A stretch of 64,000 bases of DNA from Asterella californica (lineage: Eukaryota; Streptophyta; Marchantiopsida; Marchantiales; Aytoniaceae), in the NCBI GenBank assembly GCA_036924285.1, contig JAYKYS010000007.1:3720001-3784000 (forward strand). The letters run 5' to 3'. The number at the start of each line of letters is the position of its first letter. Within the stretch, counting starts at the first letter, position 1. Below, in pieces: positions 22,181 to 34,215 of this stretch. A program made the position numbers and the translations under genes. The notes beneath the pieces were generated by a model. That model had not been told where the DNA came from. It saw only the letters and a program-made list of their open reading frames with translations, and searched no databases.

Positions 22181-23847
22181 AATATCCGATGATAATGCTT
22201 GATGATATCTTTTGACGATTGATATGACAACTAAGGATATCTCTGCACCAAGCGTGTCACATGATGCAATGAGATGCGTCTCGCAATCTCATCTCTCTAC
22301 ACATACAAGTATCGTTGTACTCGTATGCATGTCTACAATCTAGGAATAGGGGTGATGCGAGTCAACCCTCAACGTCTGTGGATGCGATGTCAAACGTAAT
22401 GTTGGAGACGGCTACAGTAGTTCTGCGAGCCTCACTATTTTCAGCCACAGATATGAGAGCAGTGGGAGTCAACGTGGCTTCAATGTTCCCAGTTGACGAT
22501 CATGCTCAATGAGAGTGAGGATGTAGTTACTTCTAGTGCTGAGGTGATTCAACGAGAGATGATAAATGTGTCCATGGAGTCGAGGATCAGGATGGCTACC
22601 AGTGATACTTGGCAAGCACCGACTGTCATGTTAGATGAATTACCAGCTAAGCCGACGATTGACCATGCCATGTGTGATGTTGTTGGATAACAGAAGTGCT
22701 GTCTTCTGTTTGGTGACACCTTCAGAGAAGATGTATCGACCGTAAAAAGTCTTGTTAAACTTTGGAGCTCATCCGTTGATGTTGAGGAAGGCGGCGTGCA
22801 TTGGTTAAGGTATGAGGAAGTCCGAGATGGAGATATGTCCATTCAGATGCAGATATCTCGAAGAGAGTCAAGAGGCACAGCTCTACACATGACGCATGAG
22901 ATGTTGACTATGAGAGTTCGATCAGATTATCACCAAATGGCTCTATGGTGAAGATCAAGGTCATCATTACGGCCGTGGAATCTTATGACGTATTGATTGA
23001 AAGTGTTGTGTTATACCTTATGAGGTTCGTGATCGACTATTGAGCGGAGACAACATCTTATAGACCAGGTTGACAGTCTGATGAAGGACGAATGAGCCGC
23101 TTACCAATGCGGTTCAGTGATAGAGTTGGGACAATGGAGTCTACACCAAGGACGATGGCATTCATTGCAAGATTTAGTTCGGCCATCACTTGGTCAGGAG
23201 AGTTGTTAGAGACAATGTCCATTCGAAGGATACTCCGGTCTTTGAGGAGATTGGGGACATGCTTAGCATGACTTTGGTAGTATCATTTGTCTTGGATGTT
23301 CCACTCTAGAGTTCGAGTGGAGAGTTGCAGCAGTATGCTGATTGGTTGGTGCAGCAGGCTTGGAGTGAAGCCTTTGTACTGCCAATAGAGGAACAAATGG
23401 TTGTTCTTGCTACTAACCTTGTGAACTTATCACCGTTGGATACCACTCCCATCGTATGACAATATCCAGAGGAGGATGTGTGTGTGCTAGAGCTTTTTGG
23501 AGGGATCAGCACAAGTTTAGCTGATGCCTCCAACTCCACTACATCATCAATAGACCGTTTAGGAACCATAGACATGGTCCTCAACGTCTCCGATAACATG
23601 AATGACTGAGGAAGCTTGGCTTGTCTATCAACCTTCACACGTTATGGATCCAACTCCACCAACGCACCTCGTGACTCAGAGATACGTACTGCACCCGAGT
23701 CACTATCGTAGATGTCTCAATTTGCGCTACATCAGCTATGAAGTCAAAGTCAACTCCTTCTCCTCCATAAGGCGTGAAAGCCTTTGTTCCCAAACCAGAT
23801 CTCCGCTGAGCCAGAGTCATACTAGATATCCTCTGCTCTAATTGCTC
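22181..23847. repeat. 1667-bp tandem duplication, copy 1
   Basis: It begins AATATCCGATGATAATG and repeats head to tail at 23848-25514 with a constant offset of 1667. The differences I saw are scattered single bases and single-base indels, so identity is well above 95% by eye, far higher than between the LTRs of the surrounding element. About 22181-23515 is plus-oriented foreign retroelement sequence, and 23515-23847 is minus-oriented sequence of the outer element. Confidence 0.9.
22315..23515 (+). pseudogene. Plus-strand retroelement fragment: protease-like region and methyltransferase start (copy 1)
   Basis: On the plus strand, broken frames read PTIDHAMCDVVG, CLLFGDTFREDVSTVKSLVK, then SYDVLIESVVLYLMRFVIDY and TTSYRPG. 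The last two resemble the C-terminal half of a retropepsin and its linker in plant retroelements (YDVLLG...YPLG..LDYW..T.SYRPGW). Shortly after, 23484-23513 reads VLELFGGIST followed by SLADAS, like motif I (xxLFxGIGG) of a cytosine-5 methyltransferase or another SAM-binding fold. Homology then stops at the junction near 23515. The orientation is opposite to the surrounding element. The family assignments are from motif memory only. Confidence 0.4.
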
Positions 23848-25514
23848 AATATCCGATGATAATGCTTGCTGATATCTTTTGACGATTGATATGACAACTA
23901 AGGATATCTCTGCACCAAGCGAGTCACATGATGCAATGAGATGCGTCTCGCAATCTCATCTCTCTACACATACAAGTATCGTTGTACTCGTATGCATGTC
24001 TACAATCTAGGAATAGGGGTGATGTGAGTCAACCCTCAACGTCTGTGGATGCGATGTCAAACGTAATGTTAGAGACGACTACAGTAGTTCTGCGAGCCCC
24101 ACTATTTTCAGCCATAGATATGAGGGCATTGGGAGTCAACTTGGCTTCAATGTTCCCAGTTGACGACCACGCTCAATGAGAGTGAGGATGTAGTTACTTC
24201 TAGTGCTGAGGTGGTTCAACGAGAGATGATAGATGTGTCCATGGAGTCGAGGATCAAGATGGCTACTAGTGATACTTGGCAAGCAGCGACTGTCATGTTA
24301 GATGAATTACCAGCTAAGCCGACGATTGACCATGCCATGTGTGATGTTGTTGGACAACAAAAGTGATGTCTTCTGTTTGGTGACACCTTCAGAGAAGATG
24401 TATCGACCGTAAAAAGTCTTGTTAAACTTTGGAGCCCATCCGTTGATGTTGAGGAAGGCGGCGTGCATTGGTAGGGTATGAGGAAGTCCGAGATGGAGAT
24501 ATGTCCATTCAGATGCAGATATCTCGAAGAGAGTCAAGAGGCACAGCTCTACACATGACGCGTGAGATGTTGACTATGAGAGTTCGATCAGATTATCCCA
24601 CAAATGGCTCTATGGTGAAGATCAAGGTCATCATTACGACCGTGGAATCTTATGACGTATTGGTTGAAAGTGTTGTGTTATACCTTATGAGGTTCGTGAT
24701 CGATTATTGAGCGGAGATAACATCTTATAGACCAGGTTGACAGTCTGGTGAAGGACGAATGAGCCGCTTACCAATGCGGTTCAGTGATAGAGTTGGGACA
24801 ACGGAGTCTACACCAAGGACGATGGCATTCATTGCAAGATTTAGTTCGGCCATCACTTGGTCAGGAGAGTTGTTAGAGACAATGTCCATTCGAAGGATAC
24901 TCCGGTCTTTGAGGAGATTGGGGACATGCTTAGCATGACTTTGGTAGTATCATTTGTCTTGGATGTTCCACTCTAGAGTTCGAGTGGAGAGTTGCAGCAG
25001 TATGCTGATTGGTTGGTGCAGCAGGCTTGGAGTGAAGCCTTTGTACTGCCAATAGAGGAACAAATGGTTGCTCTTGCTACTAACCTTGTGAACTTATCAC
25101 CGTTGGATATCACTCCCATCGTATGACAATATCCAGAGGAGGATGTGTGTGTGCTAGAGCTTTTTGGAGGGATCATCACAAGTTTAGCTGATGCCTCCAA
25201 CTCCACTACATCATCAATAGACCGTTTAGGAACCATAGACATGGTCCTCAACGTCTTCGATAACATGAATGACTGAGGAAGCTTGGCTTGTCTATCAACC
25301 TTCACACGTTATGGATCCAACTCCACCAACGCACCTCGTGACTCAAAGACACGTACTACACTCGAGTCACTACCGTAGATGTCTCAATTTGCGCTACATC
25401 AGCTATGAAGTCAAAGTCAACTCTTTCTCCTCCATAAGACGTGAAAGTCTTTGTTCCCAAACCAGATCTCCGCTGAGCCAGAGTCATACTAGATATCCTC
25501 TGCTCTAATTGCTC
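23848..25514. repeat. 1667-bp tandem duplication, copy 2
   Basis: Partner of 22181-23847. The octamer ATATCCGA stands at the start of both copies (22182, 23849) and again 5 bp after the end of copy 2 (25520). This fits a duplication by recombination between short homologies. Confidence 0.9.
23982..25182 (+). pseudogene. Plus-strand retroelement fragment (copy 2)
   Basis: The same content as 22315-23515, shifted by 1667. The protease-like stretch reads MVKIKVIITTVESYDVLVES, and the VLELFGGI motif is at 25151-25174, followed by IT where copy 1 has ST. Stops differ in places: copy 1 has a stop after DVVG, and copy 2 has it three codons later. Confidence 0.4.
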
Positions 25515-26760
25515 AATTCATATCCGAATCTGACGTTGTAGCGAACGATGGACCGACTGATCCACCGTCCGCTAGTGATAGAGTCCAGCACCCCTCTCCC
25601 AGATGTTGGACCTCTATCTCTACTTCGACCACCACGACCTCCTTGAGCTCCTCCGCCTCGTCCACGATCAGCCTTCTCTTGCCGTAGCTCGAGGTGGAGA
25701 TCAAAACGGTCACTATTGTAACCTGATTGTCCGCAATGCTCACACTGCCCAAGCACCGCTTGAGACGTCTCATATGTCTTGTAACCACACCTCCTCTATG
25801 TGCAATCCTTCTGTTGATGGAGACCATCACACAACCATCTAACAAGGACCTACTTGCTGTTGACTAGAGAAGGACGGCATGGACTTCTGCCCACTAGGTC
25901 CTCCAACACCTCTCTGAGATCGTCATTGTTCAACACGATCCCTACCACCGTCATCATCACGCTGTTGCGTAACTTGTGATCCTCGAGAAGATGTGATAGA
26001 TCCATGTGGTAGCTCCCTGCTGAACCCAGCAATCACCACCCTCTCCTCAACCATGTTGAGCTCAATCCGCTCAGTCAAACCAAAGCCAACGTCGGAGAGA
26101 TGTCTCTAAGGAGAGTCGCATCTCTAACTCTCTTACGCAGCTCTCGGTCTAGTATCTCATATCAGAACTAGACTTCTTTTGCTTCCATGACCCCTTCGGT
26201 AACGCTGATCAACAGCCTCATGCGAGTAAACACCTCGCATATGCTCTCTCCAGTCTTCCGCTGGAACTCCTACATACTCGTCAACTTGTCGGTCTGCACA
26301 TCCTGATAGTTCTGGCTCAAACACTAGAAGAACTGAACCACAGGATTAAACCTTGGTGGTATCTCGCTCATACTACCGTATGCTGCACTACTAGTGGACG
26401 CACTGATGGTAGTATGTACTCTACCACTCGTAGATATACCGCTGCTATTGATACCCGAACTCGCAAGTGCTACGTCTTTCAAAACTGCGCTAGTAGTGAG
26501 ACCAATGTTGTCTCCACAACTCAATCTCCACTTCGTAGTCTCGCTTGAACTCATGGTAATCGTCCATAGACGATCTCTCCAAGTGTTGAAACAAATCCTT
26601 CCATGCCATGAAGGGTGTGAATAGCTATGGTTCCACATCTACTACAGATCGCACCAACTGTCGAACTCCTAGATGAAGTCATCCAGCTGAATGGTATCCA
26701 TCGTACTCGAGTATCGTCGAGACCCTTCATGATCTCATAGATCTCGTCCATGTCTCACAA
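25505..26760 (-). pseudogene. Outer element gag
   Basis: The minus frame 25505-25756 starts MLGQCEHCGQSGYNSDRF, a CCHC zinc knuckle (C-x2-C-x4-H-x4-C) in which the His is now Tyr and the last Cys is Phe. An Arg-Gly-rich basic tail follows, as in nucleocapsids. Frames 26324-26751 upstream carry the decayed gag core (HTLHGMEGFVSTLGEIVYG). Minus frames between 23620 and 23850, repeated at 25290-25515, are further gag/linker sequence. Confidence 0.6.
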
Positions 26761-28382
26761 CAACAGTGTGGTGTCATTATATGTATCTCCAACCACGTCC
26801 TCGTCCGAATCGATGTCTTCCGTCGATGAGATCGATGCTACTAGTTGGTACCTCACACCACTCCATGTGAACCCACTGCTTATTGTAGCTGAATTTCCGC
26901 CAGAACCTTCGTGGACCTCTGTGATGAAACCTCCGTGTCAACTTCAAACAATAAGCTCTAACCAGATAGTCGATATCTCGTCATCACACGTGACGCCAAC
27001 TTGCATAACCCTGCTCCTACTGAGCTTATTTATCCCCTACTAGGACGGTCAAGATAAAGACAACTTGTATCAATCCTCATCACATGCAACCTCTCATGAT
27101 CTGTTGGTCGCAAGTCCAACCTCATCGTGAGAGAAACAGATATAGTCTGATTGACCTACAACTCCAGTCTCATTACCGACAACATTTGAGTGAACTCACT
27201 ATGGAAATCAAACGCCAACACAAGCAAACGCGGCGCACAAACAAGAAGTAAGATATGGAGAGGTTCCAACCACAAGAAGTCCAAACGATAATCCTCCGCA
27301 CTCAAACATGCACCAAAAGATAAACCCATTCTCACCCGGACTAACGCGTCCTCTTCGATGACCACATGCACATTATATGACCACCAATTGTTATAAACTG
27401 TATCTATGATCACTAACTAGATGTCCACCTCTCTAGTAGCTCAAAAGTCTCTACGTGATAGCTCTACTAACTCACCCAAGGCAACTACCACCAACTACCT
27501 CCGTAAGCGTCTCTACGATATAAGCAAACGCAACTACAACGACAAGTCCATAAATACTTGCACGCATCCCTATAAGACACCAAGAGCTATTGGTCTAGTG
27601 ATAAAGTCAAAGCTAAGAGTTAAAAAATTAAGCACATCTCAGGAATAGTGTTCGGATTGGTGACTTGATTTTACTCACTCTCACACCACTAAAATTGGAC
27701 TTCGCTTCCGCACTCCGCACTCACGCACCTCTGCTCCTCGAAGCCTCTAAACGTCTCTTAACACGCGCTCCACACCGCAACATTCTTGCTCCCTCTCAGC
27801 TTTGAGTAGAATAGAAACTCAAGCCAAACGCACAAAGGGAGGAAACACACCCCAAACAGCACTTCAGACGTTCGAACAACACCAAAAGGTCAAAATCTGC
27901 CAAAGATACATGCGTGGACGGATTTACGTCAAATTTTGAACAACCCGCAACTTTCTTTCTCTTGTAACTCTCTCGATCTTTCACCAAATCGGATGATTTT
28001 TGATGCGTTAGAATCGTCATCTCAGCGCACACCTACTAAACTCTCCAGAAATTGCTGATGAATGCCTATCCGACATCCACCGACGTACATCTGTCGATCT
28101 CAAATTGATCTCAAAAATCTATCACGAGAATTTTCAACAACACTTTCGCACTACCTCACCACAAATTCGACCAAGAATAAGTCCACACACTACTAATCCC
28201 CAAAGCAATGAAACACATTACCAAAAAGAACCACTTCGTGCACGCGTGCACTCGCAAATCGAAGACACCAATGATCTACACACTCGGAGATACCACCAGC
28301 ACAAATCTGCGACCTGAAAGCTCTCAATCAGACCTCGTGACTTTAATTCTTCAAGTAATAACGATTTGTACTCACTCCATCA
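26761..28382 (-). other. Outer element 5' leader
   Basis: The 1.6 kb between gag and the 5' LTR. There is no conserved frame, and the primer-binding site next to 28382 is not recognisable. Poorly conserved short frames occur on both strands. Confidence 0.45.
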
Positions 28383-28647
28383 TGTCAACCGACACTTACA
28401 TAAACACTAAAGTCGAGCCAAATCCATTCTGTGCATCAGAGAATCCAGATTGCGCTCACTAAGACTATCAATCGCAGCTAGGCGCTTGAAGGCTCAACTC
28501 GAAGAACTGAAGCCTACAAGCCCTACCTGCGGAGTATACCCGTAGTGGGGCTAGCCCAAGAACTTGTCCTAACGGCACTAAATGCCCTACCGAGATTAGC
28601 CATTCCGCACTTGGTCAACCTAACAGAGGTGCTAAACTTATATGACA
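28383..28647 (-). repeat. Outer element 5' LTR (right)
   Basis: 265 bp, TGTCATATAAG...GGTTGACA on minus, partner of 7652-7914. It is followed directly by AT-rich host-like sequence. Confidence 0.8.
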
Positions 28648-29536
28648 ACATAACTCCCTTATAGGTTTTGTATAACTGCAAAATACAATGTGTAATCAAG
28701 TTATCCAAGTGGTTTTAATGTTAGTGTTTAAATTTAGTATAATAAAATTTAAAAACTTTATAATTCTCTTGAATGTTTCTCAAACCCAGTTGAGCAATCT
28801 TCTCCTAAAAATCTACACTTTAATCCTTATTGTTTAATGTATTTCTGACAAAACTCTTGTGAAGTCAATTGTCAGCCAATTGCTCTTCATAATTGTGTGG
28901 CTTGTGTGATGTATATTAATTAGTTAATTGATTATTTTTAATTTATAAAAGAAAATTGTATTTATAATAAGATTACTTGCTTTTCAATACATTGCACTTA
29001 CAAGTTTTTGTTTTCAAAAAGTCCATGTGTAACATTCACAATATAATAATTAGAAATATAGAATTTTAAAAGAATTAGAATTTTAAATCTAAAAGTATAA
29101 TTTTTCTTCTCAACTCTCTTAATGGTTAATGAATGTTACTCATGTTATGCTTACTACACCTTATGACTTTTTATATTTGATTATTTCTAAAATTGATTAT
29201 AAAATACAACCAAACACTTATAATAATTTTAAAACTATACTTCAGTTTAATTTTTTTCTTTCTCTCCGCTCCAAACTCGTTTGGGATGCATATTATTTGT
29301 CCAATGTTTAGTTATTTTTCTCTAACTCCGTGCTGTATGTATACAATCTTTTAGCTTCTTTAAGGTAATTTCGACGTGACAATAGTGACGGCTCATCCAT
29401 AGCCAGGAATGTCGAGCGAGTGTTGATGCGCTCCTGCTCGAGATAAGCTGCCGCAGTCAGTTCAGTGCAAGTGCATGCTGTACGCTCGAGCTGACCGGTT
29501 CGAGTCAGTCCACTTGTACAGAGGTGGGTTGCAGTC
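28648..29536. other. AT-rich spacer and upstream region of the PP2C gene
   Basis: 28650-29330 is very AT-rich with no coding signal. From about 29380 composition rises towards the PP2C gene and probably holds its promoter and 5' UTR. I could not assign a TATA box with confidence. Confidence 0.45.
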
Positions 29537-32500
29537 ATGGCGTTGTCAAATCTAGCCATGACTTCCAACCTTCAAGCTGCCAGTGGCCTTTCACCGTCCA
29601 ATGTCGTCTCGCGTGGTTCTCCGTTGGCTTCACCAAAGAAATGCATTCAGTTGGGAGGCAAGTGCTCGGACTTTGGTTTGGGTGTGTTTGAACTGTTGAG
29701 TTTATGTATGTTCCATTTCTGGTCTGTAACTTGGTGATACAATGTCGTAGAGGCAGACTGTGTGCGTGTGAGTGACTTGGGAGACTGCATAAGCCAACTT
29801 AACGATTGGAGACTAACGGAGGAGCCTTCACGGTTTATCGCATTGAAGCTATGCATTAAGCATATTCGTGGTCAGCATTCACGACTGTATTGCTGTGAAT
29901 TCCTCACCAGGGTTGCACTTGTTGTTTTTCTCCGCAGGTCATGGCATTCAGAACAGAGGGCCCACATCAAGGAGAAGCGCCGTTCGCTGTGCTCTGGTTC
30001 TAACGGAACGGTAAAGCCCAAGCTTTATACCGTGAATCTTCTGTGCTCACTTCTTTTCTAGCTTGTGCTGTGATGTAAATTAACCATGGTTTCCAGTTTA
30101 TCTACGAGTACGGTGGGTTCTGGATTCATCTGGTTGGAATGAACTTCAGAAAATCAGGATTTGGTGGAATCTCCCAAGGTTTGTTCTGTATCGTGTAATA
30201 CAAGAGAGTTCCTGCTCCAGTTCGTTTGGAGTAAGTACATGGGATTGCACATGGGGGTCTGCTTCGGATATAAAGAAGCTAGTTGTTCTAACGCAAGAAA
30301 AAACGAAAGAAGTTTACGTAAATTCTGGATATATAACGCCGGAGTCAGAATTCGTGTCATTTCTTGTTGTGAGTCAGTGTTGCAGAGGGGAATCGGGCCA
30401 GGCAGCTCATATGGTTGAAATTTAGAGTTTTTTTTGGGAAGGCAGACAAAAGGAGAGTAGTTGTATTGTCTGCTCTCTATTCGATTTGTGGTTCTTTTAG
30501 TCCTCTCCTTGGTTTTACATTCTCAACTCTAAATGGAAGATGCACCCACAGCGAGTAAGGTCATCTACACTCTGGCATGTGCAGTTACGGCGCTGTGGCA
30601 GTCAAGGGTACTGGAAGGTCAACTATGGAGGATACTCTTAGCGTAGTACTGGATCCCAGTGGCAAGGAACCTGCATTCTTTGGCGTTTTTGATGGTCATG
30701 GCGGAATTGCTGTCGCAGAGTCAGTTCCCTTGAGTAGCCGTTTATTTGTTTGCCTCTGCTTGCCTCCTTTTTCCTCTTGCTTTCGCTTATAACATGGCTT
30801 CAAGTTTAAATTCTGGGAAGAGCGAAGTGGTGCAAATAGATGTAATTTTGTCTATAGAAGTATATTTTGAAAATCTACATTCAACTGTAGTTTTCTACCT
30901 AAGGCACATTTCATTGTGAAGTTTCAAGAGAAGAGCGACTTGTTTCAATTGCTTTCCAGTGAATTGGTTCGTCATAGTTGAACAGCCTGTGAATAGTCAA
31001 GCCGAAATAGTCGAAGAAGTGTAGGCTTGAATGTCTTCAGTAGCTGTTCCTGAAATCACTTTCTGTGTGTCCTCCCAAGGATGGTAGTAGTTTCTGTTAA
31101 GTTATTGCTTGCTTAATTGTTGTAAGAATCTCTTTGTTGAATTTAACTTACTGAAGACTCTGCTCATATCCATGCAGCTTGCTGAAGACTGAATTTTGGC
31201 CAATCTACAAGAGACAGCTGTCAGGTAAGTCATGTGAAACTGAAACTTCGTTTGTACACATCACTACCCTTAGAAACTATCTCTGAGATCTGCAGTTGAG
31301 GATATGAATTAATCTTCCGATAGCACGAGTTTAGCACTGCTTGTATGTAACAGGGAAGTGTGCTGAACGATTACAGGAAACTTCCTACGGCCTGCATCCC
31401 TGGATTCAGAGCTTTGCACAACATATAACTAATCAACTGATTGTAAAGACTTGGACAGATTGCATTTCCCCTCATTATGAATAAGTGGAGCAAGCATCAG
31501 TTAACTTCCACCTAAAGCTTAACTTGAGGAATTATAGTTTGACGGTCTTGTATTCCGTGCCATGAAGGTCAAGACAGGAAAGCAGCACAATGTGTATATT
31601 GTCTGTAAGGACGTCAGAATCTTCAACTGTTTCGGAAAACAAAAACCTCATTAAAAGGTCTAATACAGGCTATATTTACAGGTTCGAATCTCGTGAAGGC
31701 CACGGAGAGCGCCTACTTAGAAATGGATCAACTAACATTGGTATGAGTTCTTGAAGACTTTACTGTGTCACAAGTCTTATCGATTTATTTGAAACTGAAA
31801 CAAAGTCACGTAAGTTTTTTTTCTGCAAATGAAATATCTTCCAGATTGGGATAAAGAGTTAATTAGCTTCCATGTAAAAGTCATAATGGTAAATAGTGCT
31901 CGTCCGCTTCACAGGCTCAACCAAAAGGACTTTTTGGTGCTCTGAGGGAAAGAGGAGTTGGTGGATCAAAATGTGGAGCTACTGCTGCTGCAGTTGTTCT
32001 TAAACCATCTGGAGGTAAGAAATGAAAAATGAATTGGGATGCGAAAATTCAAGAGACGCATCGTGGTTTGGTGATTTATTAGGTCTGTTATACGCTCAGT
32101 CATTTATCACAAGTGAGATTCTCGTTTCTCATCTATCCGTTGTTTTCTGACCAGATGGGCAGCAGACCATTCTCGCTTCTAATGTTGGAGATGCACGAGT
32201 CGTTCTTGCTCGAGGGGGCAGTGCCATCCAGCTGACTTTTGATCACAAGGTCATAACCTCTCCTTATGGAATGTTTTACTACCCATGCTGTCAGGGAATG
32301 CCATTGTCGTTTCTAATGTTGGAGATGCATGACTGATTCTTGCTCGAGGGGTCAATGCTATTCAGCTGACTTTTGATCACAAGGTCATAACCTCGCCTTG
32401 CGTCTGGAGTGTTGTACTGCCCATGCTGTCAGTCCAGTTTTAATGACTTGAGCAACCAAAACACGGTCCTTGGCAAAACATGAGACTGCTGTTTATTTAC

Positions 32501-34215
32501 CAGATGATTATTTATCAGATATTAAAGTAGTCTCTTCTCCAAAAGCACCTAACGATGTGGCCTGCTCATGATGTATATCTTGATCTGAAAGAGAGGTCAC
32601 TGCGGGTAGGTCATCGAGGTGTGATTCAAGCGACGAAGTTAAGCAGTGTGTAATCAAGCAGTTATACTTTAAACTCTGGAAAGGAGTATTTTATGGGGAA
32701 ATGAAGTTGTATATGGAGCAAAATAGCAGTGATTAACTGAGTGGGTGATCTTAGTCTCCTGAATGAGTGTCTGAAGCTGGTACTTTTGTGCAGCCAGACG
32801 TGGAAGAAGAAAGGAAGCGAATAGAGAAGAGGAACCCCACACCAAAGAAGCCACTAGTATGTTCCACTCCCTCCTTTTCTCCTTTCTCTCTTGTCTCTTC
32901 GTTGGTTACGCGGTTCACAGTATGACATGACTTACCGGGATTCAGTTTAGAGATGCCGAATAGGCTCCAGAGTTCCTTCGGTGTGCATTTTCTCCTTTGG
33001 TGGAATCCCGGAGGAGGTCATGGTGATCTTGAGAGCAATTCCATTCTACAGAGGCGTTCTCATCGACGAAATGGTTGTGGAACTGTCGACCTGTAACCGA
33101 CTTTACGAATTAACTTCTGCACCAAGAGGAGTGTGCGCTTCCTTGTCATTAAAAGGTTGAATTAGTACAGATCGTGTCTATAGAGGAGACAGGTTCAGTC
33201 AGAATGGTTAATAGTGCTTAACAATGCACCTGTGACGTTACTACGGTAGTCCATCTATGTCTGTAGGTGGTGAATGTCGGTGGCACTTGGCGTGTGGGGG
33301 GTCTCCTTTCCCTCTCAAGGGCTTTTGGAGATGTTTACCTGAAAGAGTAGGTCTCTCTAATCTTTGACTCGAAGAAAGTAGGGATGGAAGTTGCGGCAGA
33401 TATCTTCCTTTAAGCATTCGAGTACATTATTTGGAGCGCTCTGATTCTTACCATTATCAGTATCCTTTTTGGTCCGAGTTCCTAGATAGCGGTACAGACC
33501 TTTGTTTCGTTCGTGGTTTTCCTCATCTGCTTCCAAGTCTCTGACACATGATTGGGACCGGTCACAGTTGGTCAGATGGTAAGATAGATGGAGCTCGAGG
33601 TGGATTTGGGTTAACTGCTGAACCACACGTCACCGTGGAGACTATAACCCCAGGTATCTGGTATTACATAACCAAATCTGATGGGTTTAGTCAGGAAACT
33701 TCAGAAGTTGTGTTTTCTCCTGAGCTTGACCGAACCCTGCTGATAGCAAACTTGTTTCGCGGATCGCAGAGGATGAGTACATAATAGTGGCAACAGACGG
33801 CTTATGGGAGAAAATTTCTAACCAAGAAGCTGTGGAATACTGCTTGGCAGCAGGGTAAGCTACGGCGATTACGGAAGGCCTGCATTTCTGTCTTCATCTG
33901 TATGTGCTAAAGGTTTGGTTTTAGAGCAGACAAGTGCCAGAACGTAAAGCCAGGATGAGAACTTAGTTATAAAATCACTCGAGCTTCATGTAAATTGAGC
34001 AAGGATGAGCAGATACTCGTAGAGTTTTCCCTCTACTCTAGGGCAAGGAAGTGATGAAAATTGCGACGTCTTGTGCCTGATTGTTACACTGTGTACTGTT
34101 TTTTCTTCTCAGGAAAGAGCAGTCCCTGGACACTACTGCAAAAAGCTTAGTGAAACTGGCTCAGGAACGCGGGACAACGGATGATATCAGTCTAGTGATA
34201 GTCCGCTTATCTTGA
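29537..34215 (+). CDS. PP2C-type Ser/Thr protein phosphatase, probably plastid, 13 exons
   Basis: Exons by GT/AG and phase: 29537-29675, 29938-30010, 30501-30554, 30585-30719, 31178-31224, 31682-31740, 31915-32014, 32155-32249, 32794-32856, 33267-33346, 33568-33653, 33770-33854, 34113-34215. All joins keep frame, giving 372 residues. The first 80 or so are Ser/Ala/Arg-rich (MALSNLAMTSNLQ..., ...SRRSAVRCAL), like a plastid transit peptide. The PP2C signatures occur in order: RSTMED (103-105), FFGVFDGHGG (124-129), KCGATAAAVVL, LASNVGDARVVLARGG, LTFDHK, LSLSRAFGD, ATDGLWE (Asp320) and TTDDISLVIV (362-363). The metal-binding Asp residues (MED, DGHG, DGLW, DD) are all present, so an active Mn/Mg-dependent phosphatase is expected. 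Substrates are unknown. Plastid PP2Cs such as TAP38/PPH1 and PBCP act on photosynthetic proteins, but I cannot place this one in either clade. An extra, dead copy of exon 8 lies in intron 8. Confidence 0.85.
32299..32391 (+). pseudogene. Dead duplicate of PP2C exon 8 within intron 8
   Basis: The stretch tttctaatgttggagatgca...ctgacttttgatcacaaggtcataacctc repeats exon 8 (32155-32249) plus its donor site and the first bases of the intron, about 140 bp downstream. In the copy GCACGAGTCG became GCATGACTGA, putting a TGA in frame after GDA. The donor site survives, but the acceptor side (ccag|ATGGGCAGCAG) does not. Confidence 0.8.

Larger units (their letters stand above)
7652..28647 (-). mobile_element. 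Outer Ty3/Gypsy LTR retrotransposon (dead, nested host)
   Basis: The element is bounded by a related LTR pair (7652-7914 and 28383-28647), and its genes read on the minus strand. From high to low coordinate the order is gag with a zinc knuckle (about 26.7-25.5 kb), a scrambled protease region, reverse transcriptase (21.1-20.47 kb, continued at 10.69-10.5 kb), RNase H (10.4-9.8 kb) and integrase (9.4-8.3 kb). PR-RT-RH-IN is the Ty3/Gypsy order. The RT frame is broken in mid-domain by the inner element at 10690-20470. Without that insert and the 1667-bp duplication it would be roughly 9.5 kb. No target-site duplication is visible. Stops and frameshifts throughout make it non-autonomous. Confidence 0.85.

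Noticed and set aside
23306..25305. Minus-strand 110-residue frames at 23306-23638 and 24973-25305 as real genes
   Set aside because: They run across the junction between plus-oriented and minus-oriented retroelement sequence and are duplicated only because of the 1667-bp repeat.
31681..31691. GGTTCGAATC, identical to a tRNA T-loop/B-box
   Set aside because: It is the acceptor and start of PP2C exon 6. There is no matching A-box or acceptor stem at tRNA spacing.
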